Assembly: GCF_016901835.1 (NCBI RefSeq)
Contig: NZ_JACJKX010000001.1
Location: forward strand, 217,998-281,997
Origin: Parasutterella secunda
GTDB taxonomy: Bacteria; Pseudomonadota; Gammaproteobacteria; Burkholderiales; Burkholderiaceae_F
DNA length: 64,000 nucleotides
Reading direction: 5' to 3'
The notes below the pieces were generated by a model, which was given only the letters and a program-made list of their open reading frames with translations, was not told where the DNA came from and did not search any database. This document shows, one piece after another, positions 17,646-25,857 of this stretch (positions are counted from its first letter, which is position 1; each line of letters starts with the position of its first letter). A program made the position numbers and the translations under genes.

Positions 17646-18389
17646 TTATTCCTTTCGTGTTGCAAGTCGATTGATCTGAGAGGCCAGAAAACCGGCCCCG
17701 AAACCGTTATCAATGTTGACGGTGGCTACGCCGTTTGAGCAGCTGTTAATCATCGTCAGGAGGGCAGAGAGGCCGTGCAGGTTAGCGCCGTAGCCGACAG
17801 AAGTGGGAACGGCGATAACGGGATTGGCAACCAGTCCTCCGATCACTGACGCCAGAGCTCCTTCCATGCCTGCAACTGCGACCACACAGTTGGCTTTCTG
17901 AATACGGTCGATTTTGGCAAGGAGTCTGTGTAAACCGCTCACCCCGATATCGTAAAAGCGCTCGACGTTTTGACCGAAAAATTCAGCCGTCTGTGCGCAT
18001 TCTTCTGCGACGGCAATGTCAGCGGTACCTGCCGTACACACAGCAATCAGTCCCGTTCGGGTTTTGGCCTTTTCAATTTTTGCAATGCGGCTTACCGGAT
18101 CGTAGTGCAGATCCGGCAGGTGTTTTTTGAGTAACTCATATTGCTGCGGCGAGCAGCGGGTACCCATCACCTCGCCGTTGGTTTGCAGCAGGCGCTTAAA
18201 AATTTCCACCAGAAAATCATCGGCCTTATTTTGACAGTAAACCACTTCGGCGAAACCGGTGCGCAATGCCCTATGGGTGTCAAGTTTGGCAAAACCGAGA
18301 TCCTCAAAGGGGGCCCGGGCTAATTGTTCTTTGGCTTCCCGGATATCCATTGTTCCGTCTTGGACGGCTTTCAGTAGCGTGTCAATCTG
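17646..18389 (-). CDS. larB: Nickel-pincer cofactor biosynthesis carboxylase LarB
   Basis: ATG 18389 (MQIDTLLKAVQDGTMDI) overlaps the stop of the preceding methyltransferase gene by 8 bp. The 247-residue protein contains the AIR-carboxylase-like core GTAGTADIAVAEEC... (here CTAGTADIAVAEECAQTAE), AVAGMEGALASVIGGLV, and VPTSVGYGANLHGLSALLTM, which define LarB. LarB carboxylates and hydrolyses nicotinate adenine dinucleotide to start NPN synthesis. Together with larC and larE it forms a complete cofactor pathway, but no larA (lactate racemase) gene is in the window. Confidence 0.93.
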   Translation of the reverse strand, partial: QIDTLLKAVQDGTMDIREAKEQLARAPFEDLGFAKLDTHRALRTGFAEVVYCQNKADDFLVEIFKRLLQTNGEVMGTRCSPQQYELLKKHLPDLHYDPVSRIAKIEKAKTRTGLIAVCTAGTADIAVAEECAQTAEFFGQNVERFYDIGVSGLHRLLAKIDRIQKANCVVAVAGMEGALASVIGGLVANPVIAVPTSVGYGANLHGLSALLTMINSCSNGVATVNIDNGFGAGFLASQINRLATRKE

Positions 18390-19107
18390 CATAGTCTTTT
18401 TCACAAATAATGGCGAAATCGTGGATTTCACCGTCTGTTTGGTTTAAGACGATGGTGTCAATATTAGTAAAACCGATCGACTTCAGAACATTTCGATCAT
18501 AATCAGGGCGATCCACCGCACTCATGGGAAGTGTTTTAGCAATGTTTTCCATGATGGAGATATCTACGTTGCCTAAATGTCGGTGAGTTTCCCGGTGAGG
18601 GCGGTCATGCCGATTGTGATCGGTAAGGTATCGATAATGATTGCCGTCAAAAACAATCAGTTTTCCTTTAGGTTTGAGCCAACGAAACCATTGGCGGTAG
18701 GCTTTTTCGGGATCGTGTAAATTCCACACAAGGTTGCGGGAGGCGATGACATCAAAAGACTGTTCGGCAAAGAGGTTGAGTGCGGCATCGCCTTCAATGA
18801 AGCGGATATTGAATGCTTGAGCATTTTTGCGAGCTTCTGTGAGCATCGAAGCACACGAATCCACACCGATGGTTTCAAAACCCAATCGTGCGAGTTCAAT
18901 GGCAAGAAAGCCCGGCCCGCACCCCATATCCAAAGCGCGTTTGTTTAAATTGGATTCATTACCTAAGTATTGATTCAAAAGGTTGCGGTAGACACTTTCC
19001 GGGTTTGACAGTTCTTCCGAAGTTGAAAGACTATAGCCTTGAGCGCGCGCACTCCAGTAACGCTGCACAGCTTCATCAAGTGAGATGTATTGAGAATTGC
19101 CTGACAT
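18382..19107 (-). CDS. Class I SAM-dependent methyltransferase linked to lar genes
   Basis: A 241-residue protein with the SAM-binding motif ALDMGCGPGFLAIELARLG (residues 57-75), acidic motif II region TIGVDSCASM, and FDVIASRNLVWNLHDPEKAYR (motif IV/V), as in UbiE-like class I methyltransferases. The substrate cannot be read from sequence. It is the first gene of the lar cluster and overlaps larB by 8 bp. Translational coupling suggests it acts with the nickel-pincer pathway or with an NPN-dependent enzyme elsewhere in the genome. A metallophore or small-molecule O/N-methyltransferase is an alternative. Confidence 0.8.
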   Translation of the reverse strand: MSGNSQYISLDEAVQRYWSARAQGYSLSTSEELSNPESVYRNLLNQYLGNESNLNKRALDMGCGPGFLAIELARLGFETIGVDSCASMLTEARKNAQAFNIRFIEGDAALNLFAEQSFDVIASRNLVWNLHDPEKAYRQWFRWLKPKGKLIVFDGNHYRYLTDHNRHDRPHRETHRHLGNVDISIMENIAKTLPMSAVDRPDYDRNVLKSIGFTNIDTIVLNQTDGEIHDFAIICEKDYAD

Positions 19108-19204
19108 GCCTCAATTCCGACTGTTGATACTTTTGATCATAACAAAAGACAGAAAAAGGAATCACACAGAGAGGTAATCAGTCAGAAAAAAGGTGGAAAT
19201 GGGC

Positions 19205-19233
19205 AAAAAAAGCGCCTCGGAAAACCGAGGCGC
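19205..19233 (-). terminator. Terminator of the argH-like/dcu/PrpD operon
   Basis: Perfect GCGCCTCGG/CCGAGGCGC stem (19212-19220 with 19225-19233), AAAA tetraloop, running into seven T on the minus strand. It ends the PrpD transcript before the lar cluster. Confidence 0.93.
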
Positions 19234-19244
19234 ACAGTCAGCGA

Positions 19245-20651
19245 TCAGATATCAAATTGTGCGGTTGTGGTCGGTTTGGAACCTAAAAGTTTCACAACCG
19301 GGTCAAGCGAGGGTTGATCCTTGAGATGAAGCAGGAATTGCGCAATCTCTTCGACCACTTCAGACGGGAAAACCATACCGGCGATGTCGCGATATTTGCT
19401 CATCAGCGCTTCATCGCTGACAGGGTTTTGCGGAGCACCCAAGGGGAATTCCACCCGCTCGGTGTAACTGTGTCCGTCTCGAGTGATGACGGTGACAAAC
19501 GGTTCGTCCTCGTCTTTTTGGGATTTGTCAATTTCAAATTCCACCAAGTCCATTGCCTGACGAATACGAGGATCGTGGCGGTTGGTACGGGTGTAGGCCG
19601 TGAGATTGGCGCCACCGAAAACCAGGCGCGCAGCGATACCGTAGGCAATACTCATTTGGGCTGCAGGCATCGGGTCGAGCTTTCTGCCGCCGCACATGCC
19701 GTGCACAAACGGATTGATTCGAATGTGAATTTTTTCAATATCTGAGGGGCTCAATTGATGAGCATCCATGATGATGTTGACGGCATCAATCGAGGAGTGA
19801 GAGCTTCGGCAAGAGGCATGCGGCTTGATCGAGACGCGAGCCAACTTCCAATTTTTACCCAAATCACGCAGCCAGGCATCAGGATCCTGTGTTGTCGGGG
19901 CAAAGGTTTTGGAGAATCCGCCCCAGACTTGTTCAAAGGCCATTTTGGGACCCGTGAATCCTTCTCGGGCGAGCAGACAGGCAAGAAGTCCGCCGTGGGC
20001 GGCGTTGCCGACGTGAAGGCGCTTATTTTGCGCACCGTCATGCACGAAGGACCACTGGCCTGCGGCAAAACTCGTGGCAATGCCAAGAGCTGCCTGCATC
20101 TTTTCAACATCCAACCCGAGTAAACGGCCGACCGCTGCGGCTGCACCAAATACGCCGCAAGTACCCGTAGAGTGCCAGCCTGCGCCGTTATGAGGTTCAT
20201 AGGCGCCGCATGACTCCAGTGCACGGCGAGCCAAGTCGTAGCCTAAAGTGACAGCGACGATGAACTCTTTACCGTCAATCGGGCGGTCACACAGGCTTAA
20301 CGCGGCAAAGGCAGCCGGCACCACAACAGCACCGGAGTGGTCACAACCGTTGGTGTCATCGAGTTCAAAAGTGTGAGAGGAAACGCCGTTGCTGAGCGCG
20401 GCGTTTCTTGCGCTTACCTTAATTCCCTTACCCCAAAGCGGCACGTTGCCGTTGGCTTCGCCGCAAATGGCAAACACTTTGTTGAGCAGTCTTGTCTCGG
20501 GGCTTACCGCACCGGCAATCCCGGCGCCGACCGAGTCGAGAATGTGACGCTGAGCTTTGATGACAAGCTCTTCGGGGATGTCTTCAAATTTGGTCCAAAC
20601 AACGAAACGTGCGAGTTGTTCGGAAATGAGTTGCGTGTTTTCGCTTTGCAT
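19245..20651 (-). CDS. MmgE/PrpD family protein
   Basis: About 468 residues from ATG 20651 (MQSENTQLISEQLARFV); ATG 20663 is an alternative, and a GTG at 20723 falls before a hairpin and is unlikely. Family motifs: DSVGAGIAGAVSPE, SNGVSSHTFELDDTNG, HSGAVVVPAAFA, GWHSTGTCGVFGAAAAVGR, KPHASCRSSHSSIDA. The family includes 2-methylcitrate dehydratase, cis-aconitate decarboxylase and iminodisuccinate epimerase. The window has no methylcitrate synthase or lyase, which argues against a propionate role. Its operon with a C-N lyase and a dicarboxylate carrier makes an epimerase or dehydratase on a substituted succinate more likely. Confidence 0.88.
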   Translation of the reverse strand: MQSENTQLISEQLARFVVWTKFEDIPEELVIKAQRHILDSVGAGIAGAVSPETRLLNKVFAICGEANGNVPLWGKGIKVSARNAALSNGVSSHTFELDDTNGCDHSGAVVVPAAFAALSLCDRPIDGKEFIVAVTLGYDLARRALESCGAYEPHNGAGWHSTGTCGVFGAAAAVGRLLGLDVEKMQAALGIATSFAAGQWSFVHDGAQNKRLHVGNAAHGGLLACLLAREGFTGPKMAFEQVWGGFSKTFAPTTQDPDAWLRDLGKNWKLARVSIKPHASCRSSHSSIDAVNIIMDAHQLSPSDIEKIHIRINPFVHGMCGGRKLDPMPAAQMSIAYGIAARLVFGGANLTAYTRTNRHDPRIRQAMDLVEFEIDKSQKDEDEPFVTVITRDGHSYTERVEFPLGAPQNPVSDEALMSKYRDIAGMVFPSEVVEEIAQFLLHLKDQPSLDPVVKLLGSKPTTTAQFDI

Positions 20652-20686
20652 AAAAAGACCCATCAAAAAGGAATTCGGACAGGTAA

Positions 20687-20711
20687 GGGAGCGAAACGGT
20701 GTTTCGCTCCC
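20687..20711 (-). other. Stem-loop between dcu and MmgE/PrpD genes
   Basis: Perfect 11-bp stem GGGAGCGAAAC (20687-20697) with GTTTCGCTCCC (20701-20711) and a 3-nt loop. No T tract follows on the minus strand (TTACCTG), so it more likely acts as an mRNA-stability or processing element, or as weak attenuation, than as a full terminator. Confidence 0.6.
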
Positions 20712-20726
20712 AAGGTGCTTCACATT

Positions 20727-22061
20727 TTAGAAGAAAATGAAGCTTAAGAAATAGCCTGCGGCAACGCCCGAAATAACGTGAACGAAGCCCGGGATGATGT
20801 AGCTGTGGTTAACCACATATTTACCCAATCGGGTTGTACCCGTACGGTCAAAAGCCGTGCAACCGATCTGTGCGCCGCCCGGGATGATGAAGTCACCGCA
20901 GGTGGCCGGGAAGAGGGCGACCAAAAGGCCCGCAGGAATACCGATGGAGACACCCAGCGGCATCAAAGCAGCAGTTGTTGCCGAAGGGCTGAGGATCACA
21001 GCCGAGAAGCAAAAGAGCACCACGCCGAAAAGCATCGGGGCTGATTGAGCCATATCGGTGAAAAGGCCGACAAAGAGGGGCTTGTAGGCTTCAAAGAACG
21101 TTCCCGTTAACCAGGAGACGCCGAAGACGCCCACCACACCGATTAAGCCTGAGACGAAGACGGAGCCGGAGGCAAACTTGCTGCTCGGGACTTTACAGAA
21201 GACGATGATGAAAAGACCGAACGCCAACATGATCATCTGAATCAGAGACGGAATCGGAAGGGTTGAGACTTTGCCAGCCATTTCCCAGCTCGGAAGCAGT
21301 TCTTTGAATGTGCCGAACAAGATCACGGTCACAACACCCAAAAGGAAGATGCCGACCGAAAGCTTCTGAGCTTTGGTGGGGACAAAGGGCTTGTCTTCTT
21401 TGGTCACGATGAGTTCTTGGTATTGTCCCGATTGGACACGACGGATAAATTCAGGATCCTTTTCCAATTCCGTACCTTTCCAGAAAACGGACAGGCACGT
21501 GCAGAACGTGGCCACGATAAAGGCAGGCACCGAGACCGCCAGAATTTGAATGAGCGAGACGTCCAAAATCGCGAGACTTGCGACCAAAGCGGCCATGGCG
21601 GCACTCATGGGACTGGCAACTACAGCAATGCCTGCAGAAATCACTGATGCCGCAATCGGTCTTTCCGGACGGACTTTAGCCGATGCCGCCACTTCTGCCA
21701 CCACGGGGTAGACAGCAAAAGCCACATAAGCCGTGCCGCACAAAACCACAAATAGTGAGCATACAAAGGGTCCGACGATCGTGATGGCGCTCGGCCACTT
21801 GCGAAGCATTTTTTCGGCCACACGTACCAAGAGGTCAAGGCCGCCTGCACCTTGCAAAATACTCGTGCAGGCAATCACGGCTACGATAATCAAAAGCGTC
21901 GAGACGGGAGGGGAGGCGGGCTGAAGGCCAAAACCCAACACCAGAATGCTCACACCCAAGCCGCCCGCAGCACCGAGGCCGACACCGCCGAAGCGTCCGC
22001 CGACACCGATACAGACGAGCATGACCGCCAACTGCAGCCAGAAATTTAAGTCGGTTTCCAT
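20727..22061 (-). CDS. Dcu family anaerobic C4-dicarboxylate transporter (paralogue 2)
   Basis: A 444-residue carrier starting METDLNFWLQLAVMLVCIGV with AGGAATTAG upstream. Dcu signatures LQGAGGLDLLVRVAEKMLRK, CGTAYVAFAVYPVVAEVAAS, VRPERPIAASVISAGIAV and CTAFDRTGTTRLGKYVVN are intact. It is near-colinear with the 11918-13252 carrier, including the same length, so the two look like a duplication. It sits between the argH-like lyase and MmgE/PrpD genes, 28 bp after the lyase stop, so it probably brings in the lyase substrate or exchanges it for fumarate or succinate. Confidence 0.9.
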   Translation of the reverse strand: METDLNFWLQLAVMLVCIGVGGRFGGVGLGAAGGLGVSILVLGFGLQPASPPVSTLLIIVAVIACTSILQGAGGLDLLVRVAEKMLRKWPSAITIVGPFVCSLFVVLCGTAYVAFAVYPVVAEVAASAKVRPERPIAASVISAGIAVVASPMSAAMAALVASLAILDVSLIQILAVSVPAFIVATFCTCLSVFWKGTELEKDPEFIRRVQSGQYQELIVTKEDKPFVPTKAQKLSVGIFLLGVVTVILFGTFKELLPSWEMAGKVSTLPIPSLIQMIMLAFGLFIIVFCKVPSSKFASGSVFVSGLIGVVGVFGVSWLTGTFFEAYKPLFVGLFTDMAQSAPMLFGVVLFCFSAVILSPSATTAALMPLGVSIGIPAGLLVALFPATCGDFIIPGGAQIGCTAFDRTGTTRLGKYVVNHSYIIPGFVHVISGVAAGYFLSFIFF

Positions 22062-22089
22062 TTTTACTAATTCCTAAAAGAGAGTCGAA

Positions 22090-23487
22090 TCATTGAAGCG
22101 TCTTTTCTTCGTTTTCGAGGACACCGTGAGCGACCTCGAGTTGTTTGCGAACGGCTTCAGGAGCTGTACCGCCGTATGATTTCCGGGCTTTAACGCAGCT
22201 TTCGAGAGCAATTTCGTGACGAATGTCTTCTTCGATCTTGTCGCTGAAGCTCTTATATTCTTCGATTGTCAGATCGTCGAGTCGTTTGCCGTGCTTGATG
22301 CAGTAATTCACCATCGAGCCCACGACGTGGTGAGCTTCGCGGAAAGGCACGCCCTTGCGAGCGAGGTAGTCGGCGAGGTCGGTTGCGTTGGAGTAGCCGA
22401 GATCGGCGTTGTGGCGCATTTTTTCGCCGTTAATCGTCATCTTGGCAATCATCGGTGTCATGATGCGAAGGCTTGCCAAAAGCGTATCGATGGAGTCAAA
22501 GACCTGTTCCTTGTCTTCGGAGAGGTCGGTGTTGTATGCAAGGGGCAATCCCTTCATGATAGTGAGCATAGCCATGAGGTTGCCGTAGACGCGACCCGTT
22601 TTACCGCGAATCTTTTCAGCGATATCAGGGTTTTTCTTCTGAGGCATGATCGAAGAGCCGGTGCAGAAGTCGTCAGACAATTCGATGAACTTGAAGTCCT
22701 GCGTGGAGAAGGTAACGAGTTCTTCAGAGAGGCGACTTAAGTGCATGTAGCACATGGCGGCACAGGCGTTGAATTCCACCATATGGTCTCGGTCGCTTAC
22801 CGAGTCAATGGAATTTTCCGTAGGAGCATCAAAACCCAAAGCCTTGGCGGTGAAGTCTCGATCGATCGGGAAGTCGGTACCGGCTAATGCAGCAGCGCCC
22901 AGGGGGCAGCGGCCCATGCGATGGTAGAGGTTGTCAAAGCGCGTGAAGTCGCGTTCCATCATCCAGAAGTAGGCCATCATCCAATGAGAAAAGAGGATGG
23001 GTTGACCGGTTTGCATATGGGTGTAGCCCGGCATGATGACATCGAGATGTTTCTCAGCAATGTCAACAAATTCTTTTTGCAGATCACGGATTGCGCCTTG
23101 CACTTCGCGAATGGTGGCACGCAGCATCATTTTGGTGGTGACGGTCGTTTGATCGTTGCGGGAACGGGCAGTGTGAAGACGACCGCCAGCGGGTCCCACG
23201 ATTTCAGTCATGCGCTTTTCGATTGCCATGTGGATGTCTTCGTCGGCCGTGCGGAATTCGAATTTTCCGTCACGGATTTCCTGGGCGACCTGATCGAGTC
23301 CCCGGCAGATGGCCTCGGCATCTTCTTTACTGATAATGCCTTGGCGACCCAACATGGTGGCGTGGGCTTGAGAGCCCTTGATATCGAACGGACAGTTGCG
23401 TTGTTCAATCATGATGGTGGCATTGAAATCTTCGACCAATTCATTTGCCGACAAATCAAAGCGACCGCTACGAGACTTGCTATCCAT
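22090..23487 (-). CDS. argH-like: Argininosuccinate lyase-type C-N lyase
   Basis: ATG 23487 (MDSKSRSGRFDLSANELVED) has AAGGAG 7 nt upstream. The 465-residue protein has the fumarase/aspartase superfamily signature GSSIMPQKKNPD, and ASL-type motifs GGRLHTARSRNDQ, GYTHMQTGQP and GLPLAYNTDLSEDKEQ. It differs from common ArgH at places: HTARSRND rather than HTGRSRND, TGQP rather than RAQP or PAQP, and T for the usual K/R in YN(K/R)D. It releases fumarate from an N-substituted aspartate. It could be arginine biosynthesis ArgH, but the operon (dcu, MmgE/PrpD) and catabolic-style operator suggest an ASL/EDDS-lyase-like catabolic enzyme. Confidence 0.85.
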   Translation of the reverse strand: MDSKSRSGRFDLSANELVEDFNATIMIEQRNCPFDIKGSQAHATMLGRQGIISKEDAEAICRGLDQVAQEIRDGKFEFRTADEDIHMAIEKRMTEIVGPAGGRLHTARSRNDQTTVTTKMMLRATIREVQGAIRDLQKEFVDIAEKHLDVIMPGYTHMQTGQPILFSHWMMAYFWMMERDFTRFDNLYHRMGRCPLGAAALAGTDFPIDRDFTAKALGFDAPTENSIDSVSDRDHMVEFNACAAMCYMHLSRLSEELVTFSTQDFKFIELSDDFCTGSSIMPQKKNPDIAEKIRGKTGRVYGNLMAMLTIMKGLPLAYNTDLSEDKEQVFDSIDTLLASLRIMTPMIAKMTINGEKMRHNADLGYSNATDLADYLARKGVPFREAHHVVGSMVNYCIKHGKRLDDLTIEEYKSFSDKIEEDIRHEIALESCVKARKSYGGTAPEAVRKQLEVAHGVLENEEKTLQ

Positions 23488-23578
23488 TATTAACTCCTTG
23501 AAAATCAATTAAAATATTTATCTTTAAGAGAAATAAAAAAACTTAAACCTAATAAAATCAGGTGATTTAACTGTACTC

Positions 23579-23594
23579 TTATTTGTCGACAAAA
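23579..23594. promoter_or_regulatory. Second copy of the GntR-type operator
   Basis: TTATTTGTCGACAAA at 23579-23593 is identical to 13479-13493 upstream of gntR. It is about 92 bp upstream of the argH-like start in an AT-rich promoter region (23488-23696). I did not see the TTGTCGACAA core in any other intergenic region of the window. Confidence 0.72.
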
Positions 23595-23690
23595 TATATA
23601 AATAAGTAAACAAATAAAAAGATAAAATAAAATATCTTTGTAATTCAATAGGATATCAATATTAGTATTTACCCTTATTTTTGTCATAGG

Positions 23691-23730
23691 GTAAAGAAAA
23701 AGCCTCAGAATCCGTGAAAATCCTGAGGCT
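23691..23730 (-). terminator. Terminator of heptose operon
   Basis: AGCCTCAG (23701-23708) pairs with CTGAGGCT (23723-23730); on the minus strand it runs into a T-rich tail (TTTTTCTTT). It follows the rfaE2 stop at 23754. Confidence 0.85.
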
Positions 23731-23753
23731 TTTAAGGGAAGCGGTAGAGCGTA

Positions 23754-24266
23754 TCAGCTCTTTTGCTTCAGATTCAGACTGCTGATTTTTTGTAAAAGTG
23801 CTGTGGTCGAGCGCTGATGCTCAAATTGCACCGTGACGGTTTTGGCACCCCATGTCGCCACAAGCTTTGCTTCGGGCAAATCTTCAATTTTGTAGTCGCC
23901 GCCTTTGACATAAATATCCGGTTGCGCTGCTTCGACTGCCTTTAGAGGGACTTTGTCTTCAAAAATGACGACTAAGTCCACGCTTTGCAAGGCGGCTAAC
24001 ACTGCCGCACGGTCTGCCTCGGTATTGATCGGTCGCTCTTCGCCTTTACCCAGCATTTTCACGGAACTGTCCGAATTGATCGCGACCACAAGGCTTGCCC
24101 CCAGGGCCTTGGCTTGTGCAAGGTAGGTGACATGCCCTCTGTGCAGAATGTCAAACACGCCGTTTGTCATCACAATCGGATGCGGCAGGCGTGACGCACG
24201 CTCCGAAAGATGTTGCATATCGGTGATCTTGTTTTCAAAATCGGGTGCAGGAAGTCGTGTACTCAT
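23754..24266 (-). CDS. rfaE2: D-glycero-beta-D-manno-heptose 1-phosphate adenylyltransferase
   Basis: A 170-residue nucleotidyltransferase with VMTNGVFDILHRGHVTYLAQ (HxGH motif), VVAINSDSSVKMLGKG, RPIN, and YVKGGDY. It corresponds to the C-terminal half of E. coli HldE, here a separate gene as in betaproteobacteria. It adds AMP to heptose-1-phosphate. It overlaps gmhB by 4 bp. Confidence 0.93.
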   Translation of the reverse strand: MSTRLPAPDFENKITDMQHLSERASRLPHPIVMTNGVFDILHRGHVTYLAQAKALGASLVVAINSDSSVKMLGKGEERPINTEADRAAVLAALQSVDLVVIFEDKVPLKAVEAAQPDIYVKGGDYKIEDLPEAKLVATWGAKTVTVQFEHQRSTTALLQKISSLNLKQKS

Positions 24267-24826
24267 TTAAATTTACCAACCATGATTTCTGCAGCTTCTA
24301 AAAGATTGCGTGCCGTGTGAGTGCATTCGGCTATGGGCTCAGGGCAGCAAAGGCCGTCTTTACCCACAAAAATACGTGTGCCGACGCCTGCAGCCAACGC
24401 CGCTTGCATGTCCCCCGGTTTATCGCCCACCATGAGGCTTGACTTCATGTCGATCCTCCATTTCTTTTGGGCGCTTAAAAGCATGCCGGGTTTCGGTTTG
24501 CGGCAGTCACACTCCATTCGGTAGGCGGGAAGCGCTTTTTCAGGATGATGCGGACAGAAAAATATGTCATCTACACGAACCCCGTTTTCTTCAAAGCGCT
24601 CTTTCATCCATTGGCAAAGCTTTTGAAAGTCGTCTTCCGTGTAGTAGCCCCGGCCGATACCGCTTTGATTGGTGGCGATGATCAAAAGAAAGCCAGCTTG
24701 CTGCAGCAGGCGACACGCCTCGAACACCCCGTCGATGAAAGTGAATTCTTCCGGGGTGTGCACGTAGGCGTGATCAATGTTGATCACGCCATCGCGATCT
24801 AAAAAGGCTGCCTTTTTCAAACTCAT
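24263..24826 (-). CDS. gmhB: D-glycero-beta-D-manno-heptose 1,7-bisphosphate 7-phosphatase
   Basis: HAD-type phosphatase of 187 residues: [21 protein letters not shown] (nucleophile Asp and acid Asp), [20 protein letters not shown], the zinc-binding [20 protein letters not shown] block with CRKPKPGM, and [14 protein letters not shown]. It acts between RfaE1 and RfaE2 in ADP-heptose synthesis. It overlaps both neighbours by 4 bp. Confidence 0.94.
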   Translation of the reverse strand: MSLKKAAFLDRDGVINIDHAYVHTPEEFTFIDGVFEACRLLQQAGFLLIIATNQSGIGRGYYTEDDFQKLCQWMKERFEENGVRVDDIFFCPHHPEKALPAYRMECDCRKPKPGMLLSAQKKWRIDMKSSLMVGDKPGDMQAALAAGVGTRIFVGKDGLCCPEPIAECTHTARNLLEAAEIMVGKFK

Positions 24827-25857
24827 TTGGCTTCGGCAATGGTGGGGTCAGCGCTGACGTCGCGGTAACGATTCAAGAGGTCTGCCACGTAATCGGCCGT
24901 GCCTTCTTCAACGCTTCTGAAGTGAACGTCACAGCCCGCAGCCCGTAACTTGGTCAAATCGGCTTGTGTGTATGCCTGATATTTGCCTTTTAATGATTCC
25001 GGGAAGGGGATGTAACGGATAAAGCCGGCTTTCACAGCTTCTTCGAGCGTGAGTTTTTCTTTGCCTTCGTGAACACGCAAAGCATTGACCACACCCAAGG
25101 AGACGTCATTGAAAGGCTGCGCACGACCGGTTCCGCAGTTATAAATGCCGGTAACCGGTTTATCAAAGAAGTGCAGATTGACGGCTACGACGTCATCGAC
25201 ATAGACAAAATCGCGCTCTTGTTCGCCGTTACCGTAGCCCAGACAGCCTTCAAACAGACGCACGTGGCCTTCTTTGCGGAATTGGAAGAATTGGTGGAAA
25301 GCCACGCTTGCCATTCTACCTTTGTGCTGTTCGTGCGGACCGTAAACGTTGAAATAACGAAGACCGATCACCGGAGCTTTGACTTCGCCCTTGGCAAGTT
25401 TGGCACGCAGCACTTGGTCAAAAAGGAATTTGGAATAACCGTAGACGTTAAGGGGCCCCTCGAAACGACGATCTTCGACAAACGTCGTGCTTGCGCCATA
25501 GGTGGCAGCAGACGATGCGTAAATCATCGGAACGCCTAACTCCTGAGCCCAATTAAAGAGTTCCAGAGTGTAGCGGTAGTTGTTTTCCATCATGTAGCGG
25601 CCGTCGGTTTCCATGGTGTCGGAACAGGCTCCCTGGTGGAAAATGGCTTCAGGTTTGGCAATTTTGCGGGCGCGAACCAATTCGATGAAGTCGCGCTTGT
25701 CAAAGTAGTCCGTAATTTGGCACTCGGCCAAGTTTTTGAATTTATCGGCGTGGGTGAGGTTGTCGACTGCAATCACATCGGTATAGCCACGCTTATTTAA
25801 GGCTAAAACATTATTGGCGCCGATAAAACCGGCTGCGCCCGTTACGATAATACTCAC
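24823..25857 (-). CDS. hldD: ADP-L-glycero-D-manno-heptose 6-epimerase
   Basis: A 344-residue NAD(P)-dependent short-chain dehydrogenase/reductase: [20 protein letters not shown] at the N-terminus, [29 protein letters not shown] and the catalytic YGYSK motif, matching HldD/RfaD. It produces the final ADP-heptose epimer for LPS inner core. 4-bp overlaps on both sides show a compact operon. Confidence 0.95.
   Translation of the reverse strand: MSIIVTGAAGFIGANNVLALNKRGYTDVIAVDNLTHADKFKNLAECQITDYFDKRDFIELVRARKIAKPEAIFHQGACSDTMETDGRYMMENNYRYTLELFNWAQELGVPMIYASSAATYGASTTFVEDRRFEGPLNVYGYSKFLFDQVLRAKLAKGEVKAPVIGLRYFNVYGPHEQHKGRMASVAFHQFFQFRKEGHVRLFEGCLGYGNGEQERDFVYVDDVVAVNLHFFDKPVTGIYNCGTGRAQPFNDVSLGVVNALRVHEGKEKLTLEEAVKAGFIRYIPFPESLKGKYQAYTQADLTKLRAAGCDVHFRSVEEGTADYVADLLNRYRDVSADPTIAEAK

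Noticed and set aside
19245..20651. Calling the MmgE/PrpD gene prpD (2-methylcitrate dehydratase)
   Set aside because: No prpB/prpC neighbours; the operon contains a C-N lyase and a dicarboxylate carrier, so the specific symbol is not justified.
20651..20723. Upstream GTG start (20723) for the MmgE/PrpD gene
   Set aside because: The added codons form an 11-bp perfect hairpin and do not resemble the family N-terminus.
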